From assembly GCA_963843835.1 (NCBI GenBank), contig CAWJMD010000004.1, forward strand, positions 292,890 through 356,889: a stretch of DNA of 64,000 nucleotides, given 5' to 3'. The notes beneath the pieces were generated by a model. It worked only from the letters and a program-made list of their open reading frames with translations. It was not told the DNA's origin and did no database searches. Of the stretch, positions 17,442-24,944 are shown piece after piece (positions within the stretch are counted from its first letter, which is position 1; each line of letters begins with the position of its first letter). The position numbers and the translations under genes were made by a program. The DNA is from CAWJMD01 sp963843835. GTDB taxonomy: Bacteria; Actinomycetota; Actinomycetes; Actinomycetales; CAWJMD01.

Positions 17442-18983
17442 TCAGGCGGGCCCGACGAGTCCTGCGACGATCTCGGCGGAGATCCCCACCAGCGGGATGC
17501 CGCCGCCCGGGTGGGTCGACCCGCCAACGAGGTAGAGCCCCTGCAGGGGCGAGGCGTTCGTCGGCCGCTGGAACGACCCGCGGACGCCGTGCCCGGCCAG
17601 CCCGTAGAGGGCGCCGCCGGGGCTCCCGGTCCGGCGCTCGAGGTCGGCCGGTGTGAGGTGGTCCCGCACCCGGATGCGCGCCCCCAGGTCGAGACCCCGG
17701 GAGGCCAGCAGCGACAGCACGTGGTCGCCGTAGGCGGCGGCCACGCCCGTCGCGTCCCAGTCGACCCCGAACCGCAGGTCGTCCGGACGGTGACGCGGCG
17801 CGTTGACGAGGACGAACACCGCCTCGCTGTCGTCGTCCGGCCGGGTGCTCGGGTCGTCCGGTGCGCTGAGGTAGATCGTCGGGTCGTCCACCGGCCGAGG
17901 TCGTCCCTGATGGACCCCGGTGCCGAACACGGCGTCGAACTCGTCGTCGTAGTTCCCGCCGAACATCACCGTGTGGTGACCGAGACCGGTGGCGCCCGTG
18001 CGGCCCTCGAGGCCGAGCAGGAGGACGAAGCCGGAGAAGGACGCGTCGGCCCGGGGGTCGGTGAGCGCCCGGCGCCGTCGTCCGTCGAGGACGGCCGCGC
18101 CCGCCAGCAGGTCCCGGTAGAGGTGGGTGGCATCGGCCGCGCACACCACGACGTCAGCGGGCAGCACCTGGCCGTCGGCGAGCTCCACGCCGGTCGCGCG
18201 GTTCCCGTCGGTCAGCACCTGCGTCACGGCCGTCCCGGTGCGGATCTCGGCCCCGAGCCGCTCGGCCCGCGCGGCGACCGCGGTGACCAGCTCGTACAGG
18301 CCGCCGCGGATGGTCCAGGCCCCGAAGGCCTGCTCGACGTACGGGATGGACGCCAGGGCGGCCGGCGCCCGACGCGGGTCGGACCCGGAGTAGGTCGCGT
18401 AGCGGTCGAGGAGGGTCCGCAGGTGGGGGTGCTCCAGCTCGGCCCGCCCGAGCCGGCGCAGCGTGGTCAGGGGCGCGATCGTCCGCATCCCCCCCACGCC
18501 GGCACGGCGTGCCAGACCGAGGGCGGCACGCGGCCCGGTGAGGGGCCGCGTCAGGAAGGGATCGCGGGTCGCGTCCCAGATCTCGCCACCGCGCCGCAGC
18601 AGGCCCAGCCACTGGGCACCGGCTCCGGGACCGAGGACCGCGTCGAGCTCCGAGCGGATGGCCGGCCGGGAGGCGTTCGGCATGCTCAGCACGGTGCCGT
18701 CCGCGAACCGATAGCGGCACACGGGGTCGACGGGCAGCAGGTCGACCGCGTCCTCGAGGGGGGTGCCGGTCGTCGCGAACAGGTCGCGGTACACCGCCGG
18801 CAGCGTGAGCAGGCTCGGGCCGGTGTCGATCGTGAAGCCGTCGCGGCTCCAGCGCCCCGCCTTGCCGCCGACGGTGTCGGCCTGCTCGTAGACGACGACG
18901 TCGTGCCGGGCGGCTGCCAGCCGCACCGCGGCGCTGAGCCCGCCGAGCCCCGCCCCCACGACCACGACGCGCGCCACCCGCAC
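17442..18983 (-). CDS. crtD: Second CrtI-type carotenoid desaturase (CrtD-like)
   Basis: A 513-aa FAD enzyme with the Rossmann motif VVVVGAGLGGLSAAVRLAAARHDV at the start, then TVGGKAGRW, and the C-terminal GSTHPGGGIPLVGISAEIV flavin segment. It is clearly paralogous to, but distinct from, the phytoene desaturase at 12419. Adjacent cruG and cruF genes suggest that it introduces the 3',4' double bond in a 1'-hydroxylated acyclic carotenoid, as CrtD does. Other late steps, such as the oxygenation done by CrtO-like relatives, cannot be excluded from sequence. It starts 20 bp after the cruG stop as the last gene of the operon. Confidence 0.82.
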   Translation of the reverse strand: MRVARVVVVGAGLGGLSAAVRLAAARHDVVVYEQADTVGGKAGRWSRDGFTIDTGPSLLTLPAVYRDLFATTGTPLEDAVDLLPVDPVCRYRFADGTVLSMPNASRPAIRSELDAVLGPGAGAQWLGLLRRGGEIWDATRDPFLTRPLTGPRAALGLARRAGVGGMRTIAPLTTLRRLGRAELEHPHLRTLLDRYATYSGSDPRRAPAALASIPYVEQAFGAWTIRGGLYELVTAVAARAERLGAEIRTGTAVTQVLTDGNRATGVELADGQVLPADVVVCAADATHLYRDLLAGAAVLDGRRRRALTDPRADASFSGFVLLLGLEGRTGATGLGHHTVMFGGNYDDEFDAVFGTGVHQGRPRPVDDPTIYLSAPDDPSTRPDDDSEAVFVLVNAPRHRPDDLRFGVDWDATGVAAAYGDHVLSLLASRGLDLGARIRVRDHLTPADLERRTGSPGGALYGLAGHGVRGSFQRPTNASPLQGLYLVGGSTHPGGGIPLVGISAEIVAGLVGPA

Positions 18984-19003
18984 AGCCTAGGTGCGGCGGG
19001 ATG

Positions 19004-20116
19004 TCAGGGCAGCGTGCGGCCCTTCCAGGTGAGCGTCCCTCTCCGGTGCCCTCGCCACGACCGCGCGCCCAGCCAGATCAGCACGGCGACCGACGCCGGG
19101 TGCGCCGCGGCGTCCGGCACGAGGCGGGCGCCGGTGCGACGGCCGACGATCACCCGACCGGCCACGCCGGCCACGTAGCCGACGAGCCCGGCCCGTGAGC
19201 CGAGCACCGCAGCGGCCGGGGGCAGCAGGTACGCGAGCGCCAGGGCCGTCCCGACCCCCCGTGCGGCCGCCGGCGTCCCCGTGGCCGACCAGAGGGACTT
19301 GGTGTAGCCGTCCACCAGGTCCTCGGACGACCGGTACATGCGGCACGATGCGATCTCGGTCCCGTCGGCGACACCACCGCGCCCGCCCACCGCCTTGACC
19401 GCCCGGAGGAGGGCGATGTCGTCGAGCACCTGGTCCGCCACGCCGGCGTGACCGCCCGCCCGACGGTAGGTACCGGTGTCGACGGCGAGCAGCTGTCCGT
19501 TCGCGGCCACCAGGGAGGGCCGCGGCGAGCGCTCCGCCCAGCGCAGCGGCAGCGTGCTGGCCCACGACCACTGCAGCAGGGGCTGGACGAGCCGTTCCAG
19601 CGGGCCGACGGCCTCCTGGCGCGGGTAGGGGCTGACCAGGTCCAGCCGATGACTGCGCAGCAGGTCGACGGTCGCCGCCACGGCGTGCGGAGCGAGGCGG
19701 ACGTCGGCGTCGACGAAGACGAAGACGGTGCCGCGGGCGTGCGTGGCCAGACGCGCGCAGGCCGAGGGCTTGCCCAGCGCGCCGGGCGGCGGCGGTCCTC
19801 CCTCGACCACCCGGAACCGGCTGTCCCCGGACGCGTGCGCCCGCGCGAGGCGCCCGGTCCCGTCGGTGCTGCCGTCGTCGAGCACGATCACCTCGACGTC
19901 CGCCAGGCCCACCTGGGCTGAGAGGTCCTCGAGCAGACCGCCGAGCTGGTGGGCCTCGTCCCGGGCGGGCACCAGCACGCTGACCGGCTCGTCGACCACG
20001 GGTGGGTCGCCGAGCGGACGCCTCAGCAGCGCGACGTTCACGGCGGCGTGCAGGGCCAGGGCGACGGCGAGAGATGAACCGGCTCGGGTCAGGAGCCGTG
20101 CGGCGGAACGGATCAC
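19004..20116 (-). CDS. cruG: Family 2 glycosyltransferase, CruG-like carotenoid glycosyltransferase
   Basis: A 370-aa GT2 enzyme. The nucleotide-sugar fold begins with VSVLVPARDEAHQLGGLL, includes VIVLDDGSTDGTG, and has the metal-binding DxD in FVFVDADVRL. A membrane helix lies at the N-terminus and two or three hydrophobic segments near the C-terminus (VGTALALAYLLPPAAAVLG), so it is membrane-bound. GTG 20116 overlaps the cruF stop (GTGA). In cyanobacteria CruG glycosylates the 1'/2' hydroxyl of acyclic carotenoid ends; the pairing with cruF supports that role here. The sugar is unknown. Confidence 0.83.
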   Translation of the reverse strand: MIRSAARLLTRAGSSLAVALALHAAVNVALLRRPLGDPPVVDEPVSVLVPARDEAHQLGGLLEDLSAQVGLADVEVIVLDDGSTDGTGRLARAHASGDSRFRVVEGGPPPPGALGKPSACARLATHARGTVFVFVDADVRLAPHAVAATVDLLRSHRLDLVSPYPRQEAVGPLERLVQPLLQWSWASTLPLRWAERSPRPSLVAANGQLLAVDTGTYRRAGGHAGVADQVLDDIALLRAVKAVGGRGGVADGTEIASCRMYRSSEDLVDGYTKSLWSATGTPAAARGVGTALALAYLLPPAAAVLGSRAGLVGYVAGVAGRVIVGRRTGARLVPDAAAHPASVAVLIWLGARSWRGHRRGTLTWKGRTLP

Positions 20117-20943
20117 GCGCGCTCGCGCCACCAGACCCACAGGGCCGGCGCGACGAGGGGCGCCATCGCCAGCAAGCCCCAGGCCGCGACCCCCGGCCGT
20201 CCCCAGAAGACGCCCTGCGCCAGCGCCGAGCCCAGCCAGGTCCACGCCAGCAGCAGCGCCGGGGCGGCCACGGCCTCACGGGTACCGGCGGCCCGCGCGG
20301 GGAGCAGGCGGTGCAGCAGCGCCTGCACCACCAGCGCGACCAGCACCCAGCCGGCCAGGTTGGTGAGGGGGATGCCGTCCATGCCCGGCAGGTGCGGGTG
20401 CGGGTGTGCCCAGGCCCAGTGCCCGGCGTCGACCATCTGCGGGTCGAGGTAGAAGTCCCATCCCACGAGCCCGAGGGCGGCGGCCGGGACGACCAGGGCG
20501 CGCCGGTGCCCGAAGACCGCCCGGGCGGCGAGCAGCGTGGGGTAGGCCATCATCGTCCAGGCGAGGGCGACGACGAGCGGCACGCCGAGCAGCTGCCACC
20601 CGAGGGTGCCGGCGTAGGCGTAGTCGCCGAACGGGAAGCCCGTGCCCACCCCGACCGCCTCGGCCACGAGGCACACGGCACCGACGACGAGCAGCGCCAC
20701 CCCGGCCCGCCGGCCACGCCACACGACGGCATGGGATGCGGAGGCGGCGGCGAAGAGGACGACCGTGACGACGGTCAGCCCCGGGAGAGCCGTTGCCGGG
20801 GTCAGTGGGTAGGCGACCTGGGCGAGCACGGCGGCCACCGCGAGCACGAGCGGGGTCCGTCGCGCCACCGCGCCTGGTGCCGCGGAGGCACGCTCCGCCG
20901 GCCCGGCCGGTCGCCCGGCGCCCTGGGGTCGCAGGACCGTCAC
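20113..20943 (-). CDS. cruF: Carotenoid 1,2-hydratase family membrane protein (CruF, DUF422)
   Basis: A 276-aa protein with about seven membrane helices. Features typical of the carotenoid biosynthesis protein family are FPFGDYAYAGTLG, the W-T-M-M-A-Y-P helix, LVGWDFYLDPQMVDAGHW, and GIPLTNLAGW. CruF adds water across the terminal double bond of lycopene-type ends to give a 1-hydroxy carotenoid, which cruG can then glycosylate. GTG 20943 overlaps the DUF4126 stop by four bases and its own stop overlaps the cruG start, showing tight coupling. Confidence 0.87.
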   Translation of the reverse strand: MTVLRPQGAGRPAGPAERASAAPGAVARRTPLVLAVAAVLAQVAYPLTPATALPGLTVVTVVLFAAASASHAVVWRGRRAGVALLVVGAVCLVAEAVGVGTGFPFGDYAYAGTLGWQLLGVPLVVALAWTMMAYPTLLAARAVFGHRRALVVPAAALGLVGWDFYLDPQMVDAGHWAWAHPHPHLPGMDGIPLTNLAGWVLVALVVQALLHRLLPARAAGTREAVAAPALLLAWTWLGSALAQGVFWGRPGVAAWGLLAMAPLVAPALWVWWRERA

Positions 20944-21554
20944 AGCGTCGGGACGTCGCCGAACGCGCGCTCGCGCCCGTCGTCGACGCGTTCCCGGCGC
21001 CGCCGCCGCCAGGCCAGGATGTGCCGCATCAGCACGATCACGACGGTCATCCCGACAAAGAGCAGGACCGCGGCGATGCCGGCGGCCACCCAGGGCGCGA
21101 CGATGGCGAGCGACACGACCGATGCCACGGCCACGTCCTCGCCCGTGCTCACCGCGATGTTGCTCGCCGGCTCGGGGGAGGTGTTCACGGCCGCCCGCAG
21201 GCCCGCCTTGACCGCGTGGCTCGCGAGCGCGGTGACGCCGCCGGCGGTGGCGGCCACCGCCTGCTCGACGCTGCTCGCGTCACCGGCGATCAACGCACCG
21301 AGGGCGGCGCCGATCGCGGGACGGATCGCCGTGTGGATGGCGTCCCAGGTCGAGTCGACGTAGGGGATCTTGTCCGCGACCGCGTCGACGAGGAACAGCA
21401 CCGCCGCGACCACCAGCACGTCTGTGCGCGCGAGCGCGTCCGGGATCTGGGCGACCTGGAAGAAGCGGTCGGACCCGCCGAGGATGAGCACGACGAGGTA
21501 GGCGTTGATGCCGCTGGCCCACCCCGAGGTGAAGACCCAGGGGAGAAGCTCCAT
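20940..21554 (-). CDS. DUF4126 family membrane protein in carotenoid operon
   Basis: A 204-aa protein with four or five hydrophobic segments and the family start (LLPWVFTSGWASGINAYLVVLILGGSDRF). DFLVDAVADKIPYVDS-type sequence (here FLVDAVADKIPYVDSTWD) is the family hallmark. The biochemical role of this family is unknown. Start ATG 21554 has an AAGGAGGGG ribosome site and a TAGAAT -10 just upstream. Its stop overlaps cruF (GTGA), so it is made together with the carotenoid enzymes. A role in membrane placement or transport of the pigment is possible but is only inference. Confidence 0.82.
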   Translation of the reverse strand: MELLPWVFTSGWASGINAYLVVLILGGSDRFFQVAQIPDALARTDVLVVAAVLFLVDAVADKIPYVDSTWDAIHTAIRPAIGAALGALIAGDASSVEQAVAATAGGVTALASHAVKAGLRAAVNTSPEPASNIAVSTGEDVAVASVVSLAIVAPWVAAGIAAVLLFVGMTVVIVLMRHILAWRRRRRERVDDGRERAFGDVPTL

Positions 21555-21581
21555 GCCGGTCCCCTCCTTCCGCCGACCTCG

Positions 21582-21587
21582 ATTCTA
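21582..21587 (-). promoter_or_regulatory. -10 element for DUF4126-cruF-cruG-crtD operon
   Basis: On the minus strand TAGAAT, close to the TATAAT consensus, lies 27 bp before the DUF4126 ATG with a good ribosome site between. It sits in the 56-bp gap after crtA, so the operon may be transcribed separately from crtA or also by read-through. Confidence 0.5.
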
Positions 21588-21610
21588 GGCCGCGGCCGCG
21601 CGTTCGGCCC

Positions 21611-22318
21611 TCAGTCGACCCTCGACCCGTCGTACGTGCCGTCGGCCTCGAGCACGGCGAAGCGTGCGAAGAGCTCCTCGACGTACCAGTTCTCGGTCGG
21701 GGTGCGGCGGACCACGGCCACGTGCGGCTCGCCCCGGTAGGCGAAGCGGGTCAGGGCGTCGGCGCCGTCCCAGAGGCTCAGCGTCCCCTGCAGCCCGACG
21801 GGTGACTCGCCGATGCCCACGGCCAGGCGCAGCCCCTCGGCCCGCGCGAGGTCGGCGGTGACGGCGGGGACGGCGCGGCGGAACGTCCTGGACCGGTTGC
21901 CACGCAGACGGGCCCTGGTCAGTGCCGCGACCGGGGTGCCGGGCTCGGGACGGGCGGCAGGTCGTCCGAACGGCTCCCGTCCTCCCCAGCGTCCGCGGCT
22001 CGACAGCGGGCGCAGGGTGAGGCGGAGCCGCTCGTCGGACAGCCGGTCCCACCCCTTGACCGTGCGAGACCGCTCGAACCCGGCAGCCTCCCGCGCGTCG
22101 GGCCAGCAGGTCAGCACGGCCCAGTGGTTGACGTCGGCGTCCCGCAGCCCGAAGCCGCCCGCGCGGCTCGTGCCGAGCAGCCGGTGGAAGCTGCTGCCTC
22201 CCCGGGAGAGGGGGACGTGGTCCCAGGCCATCCGTCCGAGGGCCGCGGGCACCCGCGTCGTCGGGACCCGCCACACGTACAGGGCCACGACGGGCGGGGT
22301 GGCGGCGGTCGGGTCCAC
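21611..22318 (-). CDS. crtA: Spheroidene monooxygenase family protein (CrtA-like carotenoid ketolase)
   Basis: A 235-aa protein, close to the length of Rhodobacter CrtA. Recognisable family segments are RGRWGGREPF, PVAALTRARLR, LRLAVGIGESPVGLQGTLSLWD, and ENWYVEELFARFAVLE. CrtA is a heme-dependent oxygenase that places a keto group at C-2 of acyclic carotenoids such as spheroidene. GTG 22318 is supported by TACGCT seven bases upstream (leaderless). It lies 56 bp before DUF4126-cruF-cruG-crtD on the same strand. The substrate here is inferred to be an acyclic lycopene derivative. Confidence 0.83.
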   Translation of the reverse strand: MDPTAATPPVVALYVWRVPTTRVPAALGRMAWDHVPLSRGGSSFHRLLGTSRAGGFGLRDADVNHWAVLTCWPDAREAAGFERSRTVKGWDRLSDERLRLTLRPLSSRGRWGGREPFGRPAARPEPGTPVAALTRARLRGNRSRTFRRAVPAVTADLARAEGLRLAVGIGESPVGLQGTLSLWDGADALTRFAYRGEPHVAVVRRTPTENWYVEELFARFAVLEADGTYDGSRVD

Positions 22319-22325
22319 GTCCGTG

Positions 22326-22331
22326 AGCGTA
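22326..22331 (-). promoter_or_regulatory. -10 element of a leaderless promoter for crtA
   Basis: TACGCT on the minus strand is followed by seven bases and the GTG start at 22318, with no ribosome site. Confidence 0.4.
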
Positions 22332-22566
22332 GGCGGACGACTGACGCGCGCACGCCGACCCCCTCGCCCGGGCGGTCGCCGAACGCTCAGGTGCGGGGGT
22401 GCTGCTGCCGATGATCCCGGGGTGGGCATCCCCCCACCAGTTGAGTACCCGCACGGCGGAACTGAGTAGCCGACGGGGTCACCGGGGGGACCGGTCAGGT
22501 CGACGGTGGGGAGGTGCCCGCACCACAGGGGGCTCGCGGCGTCGTCGCCGTCGGCCCCCGCCGGGG

Positions 22567-22620
22567 CTCGTGCCCGGGCAGCCTGGTTCCAGGGGGGAAT
22601 CCAGGGTGTCCGGGCACGAG
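22567..22620 (+). promoter_or_regulatory. Long imperfect hairpin upstream of the acyltransferase gene
   Basis: Perfect outer arms CTCGTGCCCGG (22567-22577) and CCGGGCACGAG (22610-22620) continue inward (CCTGG/CCAGG, TTCC/GGAA) with two mismatches and one bulge, giving about 22 pairs around a G-rich loop. It ends 55 bp before the ATG. It could be an attenuator, an RNA leader or a large operator. Confidence 0.5.
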
Positions 22621-22675
22621 GGCCCCCGGAACCGGTGCGTGCGCGGGAGACAGACCGCGACCCACCGGAGGACCG

Positions 22676-24088
22676 ATGACGCAGCCCGCCACCACCGCCC
22701 GTCCCGTCGACGTCCGCGCCGTCGCGGCGGCGACACCCGGGTCCCGCGACCGCTGGGTCGACGCCCTGCGTGTCGGCTCACTGCTCGTCGTCGTCCTGGC
22801 CCACTGGCTGATGGGCGCCCTCACCCCCGACGGCCACGTGACGAACGCCCTGGTGCAGGTGCGGTGGCTCCAGCCGGTCACGTGGGTGCTGCAGGTGATG
22901 CCCCTCTTCTTCCTGGTCGGCGGCGTGGCGCACGCGTACAGCCTGGAGTCGGTCGACCGCGTGGGCGGCACGGCGGCGGGACGCTACGCCGCCTTCGTGC
23001 GCACCCGGGCCGGCCGGCTGCTGCGACCCACGCTCGTCCTCGTGACCGTGTGGGCGGCGGCCGGTGCGGTGCTGCGCGTCACCGGCCTGGTGCGGACGGG
23101 GGAGGACCCGCTGGTCGTCACCGCCCTCGGCCTCTCCACCCAGCTCCTCTGGTTCGTCGGCATCTACCTCGGCGTGGCGGCCCTGGCTCCGGCGACGCGT
23201 GCGTGGCACCGCCGTCACGGCCTGGCCGCGGTGGCCGTGCTCGTGGGCGCCGCCGCCGTGGTCGACCTCGTCCGCTTCACCCTCGACGCCCCGCTGGTGG
23301 GGACGCTCAACTTCGCGCTGGTGTGGCTGGCGATCCACCAGCTCGGCTTCTGCTGGAAGGACGGGCTGCTGACGCGGCGGCTGGCCGCCGGCATGGTGGT
23401 CGCAGGCTTCGCCGCACTCGTCCTGGCGGTCACGGTGGGCCCGTACCCGGTCAGCATGGTCGGCCTTCCGGGAGAGGCGATCTCGAACATGGCGCCACCC
23501 ACGGTTGCGCTGCTCGCGCAGGGCGTGGCGCTGTGCGGTGTCGCGGTGCTGGCCCGTGGCCCGATGACCCGCGTCCTGGCCCGGCCGACCGTGTGGCGGC
23601 TCGTCGTCGTGGGCGGCGGGGTGGCCATGACGACCTTCCTGTGGCACCTGACCGCCCTGATGCTCGTGATGACGGGCACGGTGGCGGCCGGATGGGACCT
23701 GCCCACGGCCGGGACGGGCGCCTGGTGGACGACCCGCCCCGTGTGGATCGCGGTGCTGTGCGTGCCCACCGCGGTCCTGGTCGCCGCGTTCCGTCGCTTC
23801 GACGCACCCCGCGCCGCGTCGGGAGCAGCACTGGCGCAGCGGGACCGGTGGGTCGACGTCGCGGCGGCCGGTGGCATGGCAGTGACGGTGCTGGGCGTGA
23901 TGATGGTGTCGGTGACGGGCGTCGACGTGCTGGGCGGCGTCTCGCGCACCTTCCTGGTGGTCGCCGTCACGCCGGCGGCCGCGACGACGGTGCTGCTCGC
24001 CGGGTGCGGGCTGGTGCTGGCTGCCCGTCCCCGCCGGGTCGCCGGGGAGGTGCCTCCTACTCCACCTCGACCGGCCGGCCGGCGGTGA
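22676..24088 (+). CDS. Membrane acyltransferase, family 3 (OafA/WecH-like)
   Basis: A 470-aa protein with about ten membrane helices. The N-terminal helix RWVDALRVGSLLVVVLAHW carries the conserved family arginine and histidine, and MPLFFLVGGVAHAYSL is the next hallmark. Members acylate sugars or lipids at the membrane. ATG 22676 follows a GGAGGA ribosome site; the frame is open upstream, but those residues are not domain-like. It is divergent from crtA, so it may acylate the carotenoid glycoside, though other glycolipid or wall substrates are equally possible. Its 3' end overlaps the convergent YbaK-type gene by 32 bp. Confidence 0.82.
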   Translation: MTQPATTARPVDVRAVAAATPGSRDRWVDALRVGSLLVVVLAHWLMGALTPDGHVTNALVQVRWLQPVTWVLQVMPLFFLVGGVAHAYSLESVDRVGGTAAGRYAAFVRTRAGRLLRPTLVLVTVWAAAGAVLRVTGLVRTGEDPLVVTALGLSTQLLWFVGIYLGVAALAPATRAWHRRHGLAAVAVLVGAAAVVDLVRFTLDAPLVGTLNFALVWLAIHQLGFCWKDGLLTRRLAAGMVVAGFAALVLAVTVGPYPVSMVGLPGEAISNMAPPTVALLAQGVALCGVAVLARGPMTRVLARPTVWRLVVVGGGVAMTTFLWHLTALMLVMTGTVAAGWDLPTAGTGAWWTTRPVWIAVLCVPTAVLVAAFRRFDAPRAASGAALAQRDRWVDVAAAGGMAVTVLGVMMVSVTGVDVLGGVSRTFLVVAVTPAAATTVLLAGCGLVLAARPRRVAGEVPPTPPRPAGRR

Positions 24089-24599
24089 TGCGCAGCAGCT
24101 CGTCGTAGTGGGTCGGGAAGACGGCCCGCGGGTGCCCGCCTGCCGCCCAGATCTCGTCGTACGCGGCCAGGGTCACGTCCACCAGCGTCTGCAGGTGGCT
24201 CGTGTGACCGATCGGGGCCACGCCGCCGATCGCGAAACCCGTCGTCTCCCGGACGAAGTCGGGATCGGCACGCTCGAGGCGCTCGACGGCCAGCACGTCG
24301 GCCAGGTGGGCCGTGTCGACCCGGTGCGCCCCCGAGGTGAGGACCAGCAGGGGCCGGCGACCCTCGCGGGCGTCGTCGTCGGGCACGGCGAAGACCAGCG
24401 AGTTGGCGATCTGGCCGACCGTGACGCCGAGCTGCTCGGCGGCCTGGGCGGCGGTGCGTGCGTGGTCGGGCAGTACCCGGATGCGGCCGGTGGCTCCGAG
24501 GGCGGCGAGGGTCTCGCGGACGCGCGTCACGGCCGGGTGCGAGCCGAGCGGGTCCTCGGACGCGCCGAGCGTGGCGTCCGTGCCCGTGTCGCTGGACAT
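24057..24599 (-). CDS. YbaK/EbsC family aminoacyl-tRNA deacylase
   Basis: A 180-aa single-domain protein. The fold landmarks are HARTAAQAAEQLGVTVGQIANSLVF, LVLTSGAHRVDT, TGFAIGGVAPIGH and the C-terminal GGHPRAVFPTHYDELLRITAG. Family members such as YbaK and ProX hydrolyse mischarged tRNAs (Cys-tRNA-Pro or Ala-tRNA-Pro); which substrate is used here is not clear. The ATG at 24599 is preceded by open frame without domain homology. The stop lies inside the end of the acyltransferase gene on the other strand (32-bp convergent overlap). Confidence 0.88.
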   Translation of the reverse strand: MSSDTGTDATLGASEDPLGSHPAVTRVRETLAALGATGRIRVLPDHARTAAQAAEQLGVTVGQIANSLVFAVPDDDAREGRRPLLVLTSGAHRVDTAHLADVLAVERLERADPDFVRETTGFAIGGVAPIGHTSHLQTLVDVTLAAYDEIWAAGGHPRAVFPTHYDELLRITAGRPVEVE

Positions 24600-24734
24600 G
24601 TCCGGAGGGTAGTGACCCGGGGAGGCGACGTGGTACCGGCGCGCGGGACGGAGCTGCCGGGTCGGTCCGTGTCGGTGCCGGGTGCTGGAGTGGGTGGCGG
24701 ACGGGGACGTCGGCCGGGGAGCCCGGGGGATCCC

Positions 24735-24765
24735 TTGACGGACGGTCGGAGCCCCGGTGTAGAGT
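24735..24765 (+). promoter_or_regulatory. Promoter of the SOS operon
   Basis: TTGACG (24735-24740) and TAGAGT (24760-24765) are separated by 19 bp, slightly longer than ideal. The LexA box begins eight bases after the -10, so bound repressor would cover the transcription start near 24772. Confidence 0.5.
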
Positions 24766-24772
24766 CGAGGTA

Positions 24773-24790
24773 TTCGAACAGGTGTTCGAA
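24773..24790. promoter_or_regulatory. LexA (SOS) box
   Basis: TTCGAACAGGTGTTCGAA contains the Gram-positive/actinobacterial SOS consensus CGAAC-N4-GTTCG with seven-base symmetric arms. It overlaps the expected transcription start of the DUF6504-HEPN-dnaE2 genes, so that operon should be repressed by LexA and induced by DNA damage. Confidence 0.9.
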
Positions 24791-24794
24791 GCCG

Positions 24795-24944
24795 ATGGAC
24801 CGGTGGTGGAGTCGCGACCTCACCGTAGGCACCCGGCCGGGCAGGGCGACTCGACCCCGCCCTCCCGGCCGGTGCCACCTCGTTCCCGGGTCGACCAGCA
24901 GGCCACCGCGTGCGGCGGCCCCGGTGCACGGAGGTGCTCGATGA
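24795..24944 (+). CDS. Possible 49-aa leader ORF before DUF6504 gene
   Basis: ATG 24795, four bases after the LexA box, opens a 49-codon frame (MDRWWSRDLTVGTRPGR...) rich in Arg and Pro. Its TGA (24942-24944) overlaps the ATG of the DUF6504 gene as ATGA. Such coupling suggests either a real small protein or a leader peptide controlling translation downstream. No strong ribosome site precedes it, and the frame lies over a GC-rich hairpin, so chance is possible. I do not recognise a family. Confidence 0.4.
   Translation: MDRWWSRDLTVGTRPGRATRPRPPGRCHLVPGSTSRPPRAAAPVHGGAR
24828..24876 (+). promoter_or_regulatory. Strong hairpin in the leader of the SOS operon
   Basis: GGCACCCGGCCGGGCAGGGC pairs with GCCCTCCCGGCCGGTGCC leaving two bulged C residues, an 18-pair stem with a short loop. 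It lies within the 5' leader between the LexA box and the DUF6504 start. It may attenuate or tune the operon, or be a consequence of GC richness. Confidence 0.45.

Larger units (their letters stand above)
22319..22675. other. 357-bp divergent intergenic region between crtA and the acyltransferase
   Basis: No gene is evident. It holds the crtA -10, a GGTGGG/CCCACC inverted repeat near 22422-22438, two 11-base direct repeats 21 bp apart (22441-22451 TTGAGTACCCG; 22462-22472 CTGAGTAGCCG), and a long hairpin (22567-22620). The direct repeats are spaced by two helical turns, as expected for a protein-binding site. Confidence 0.5.
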
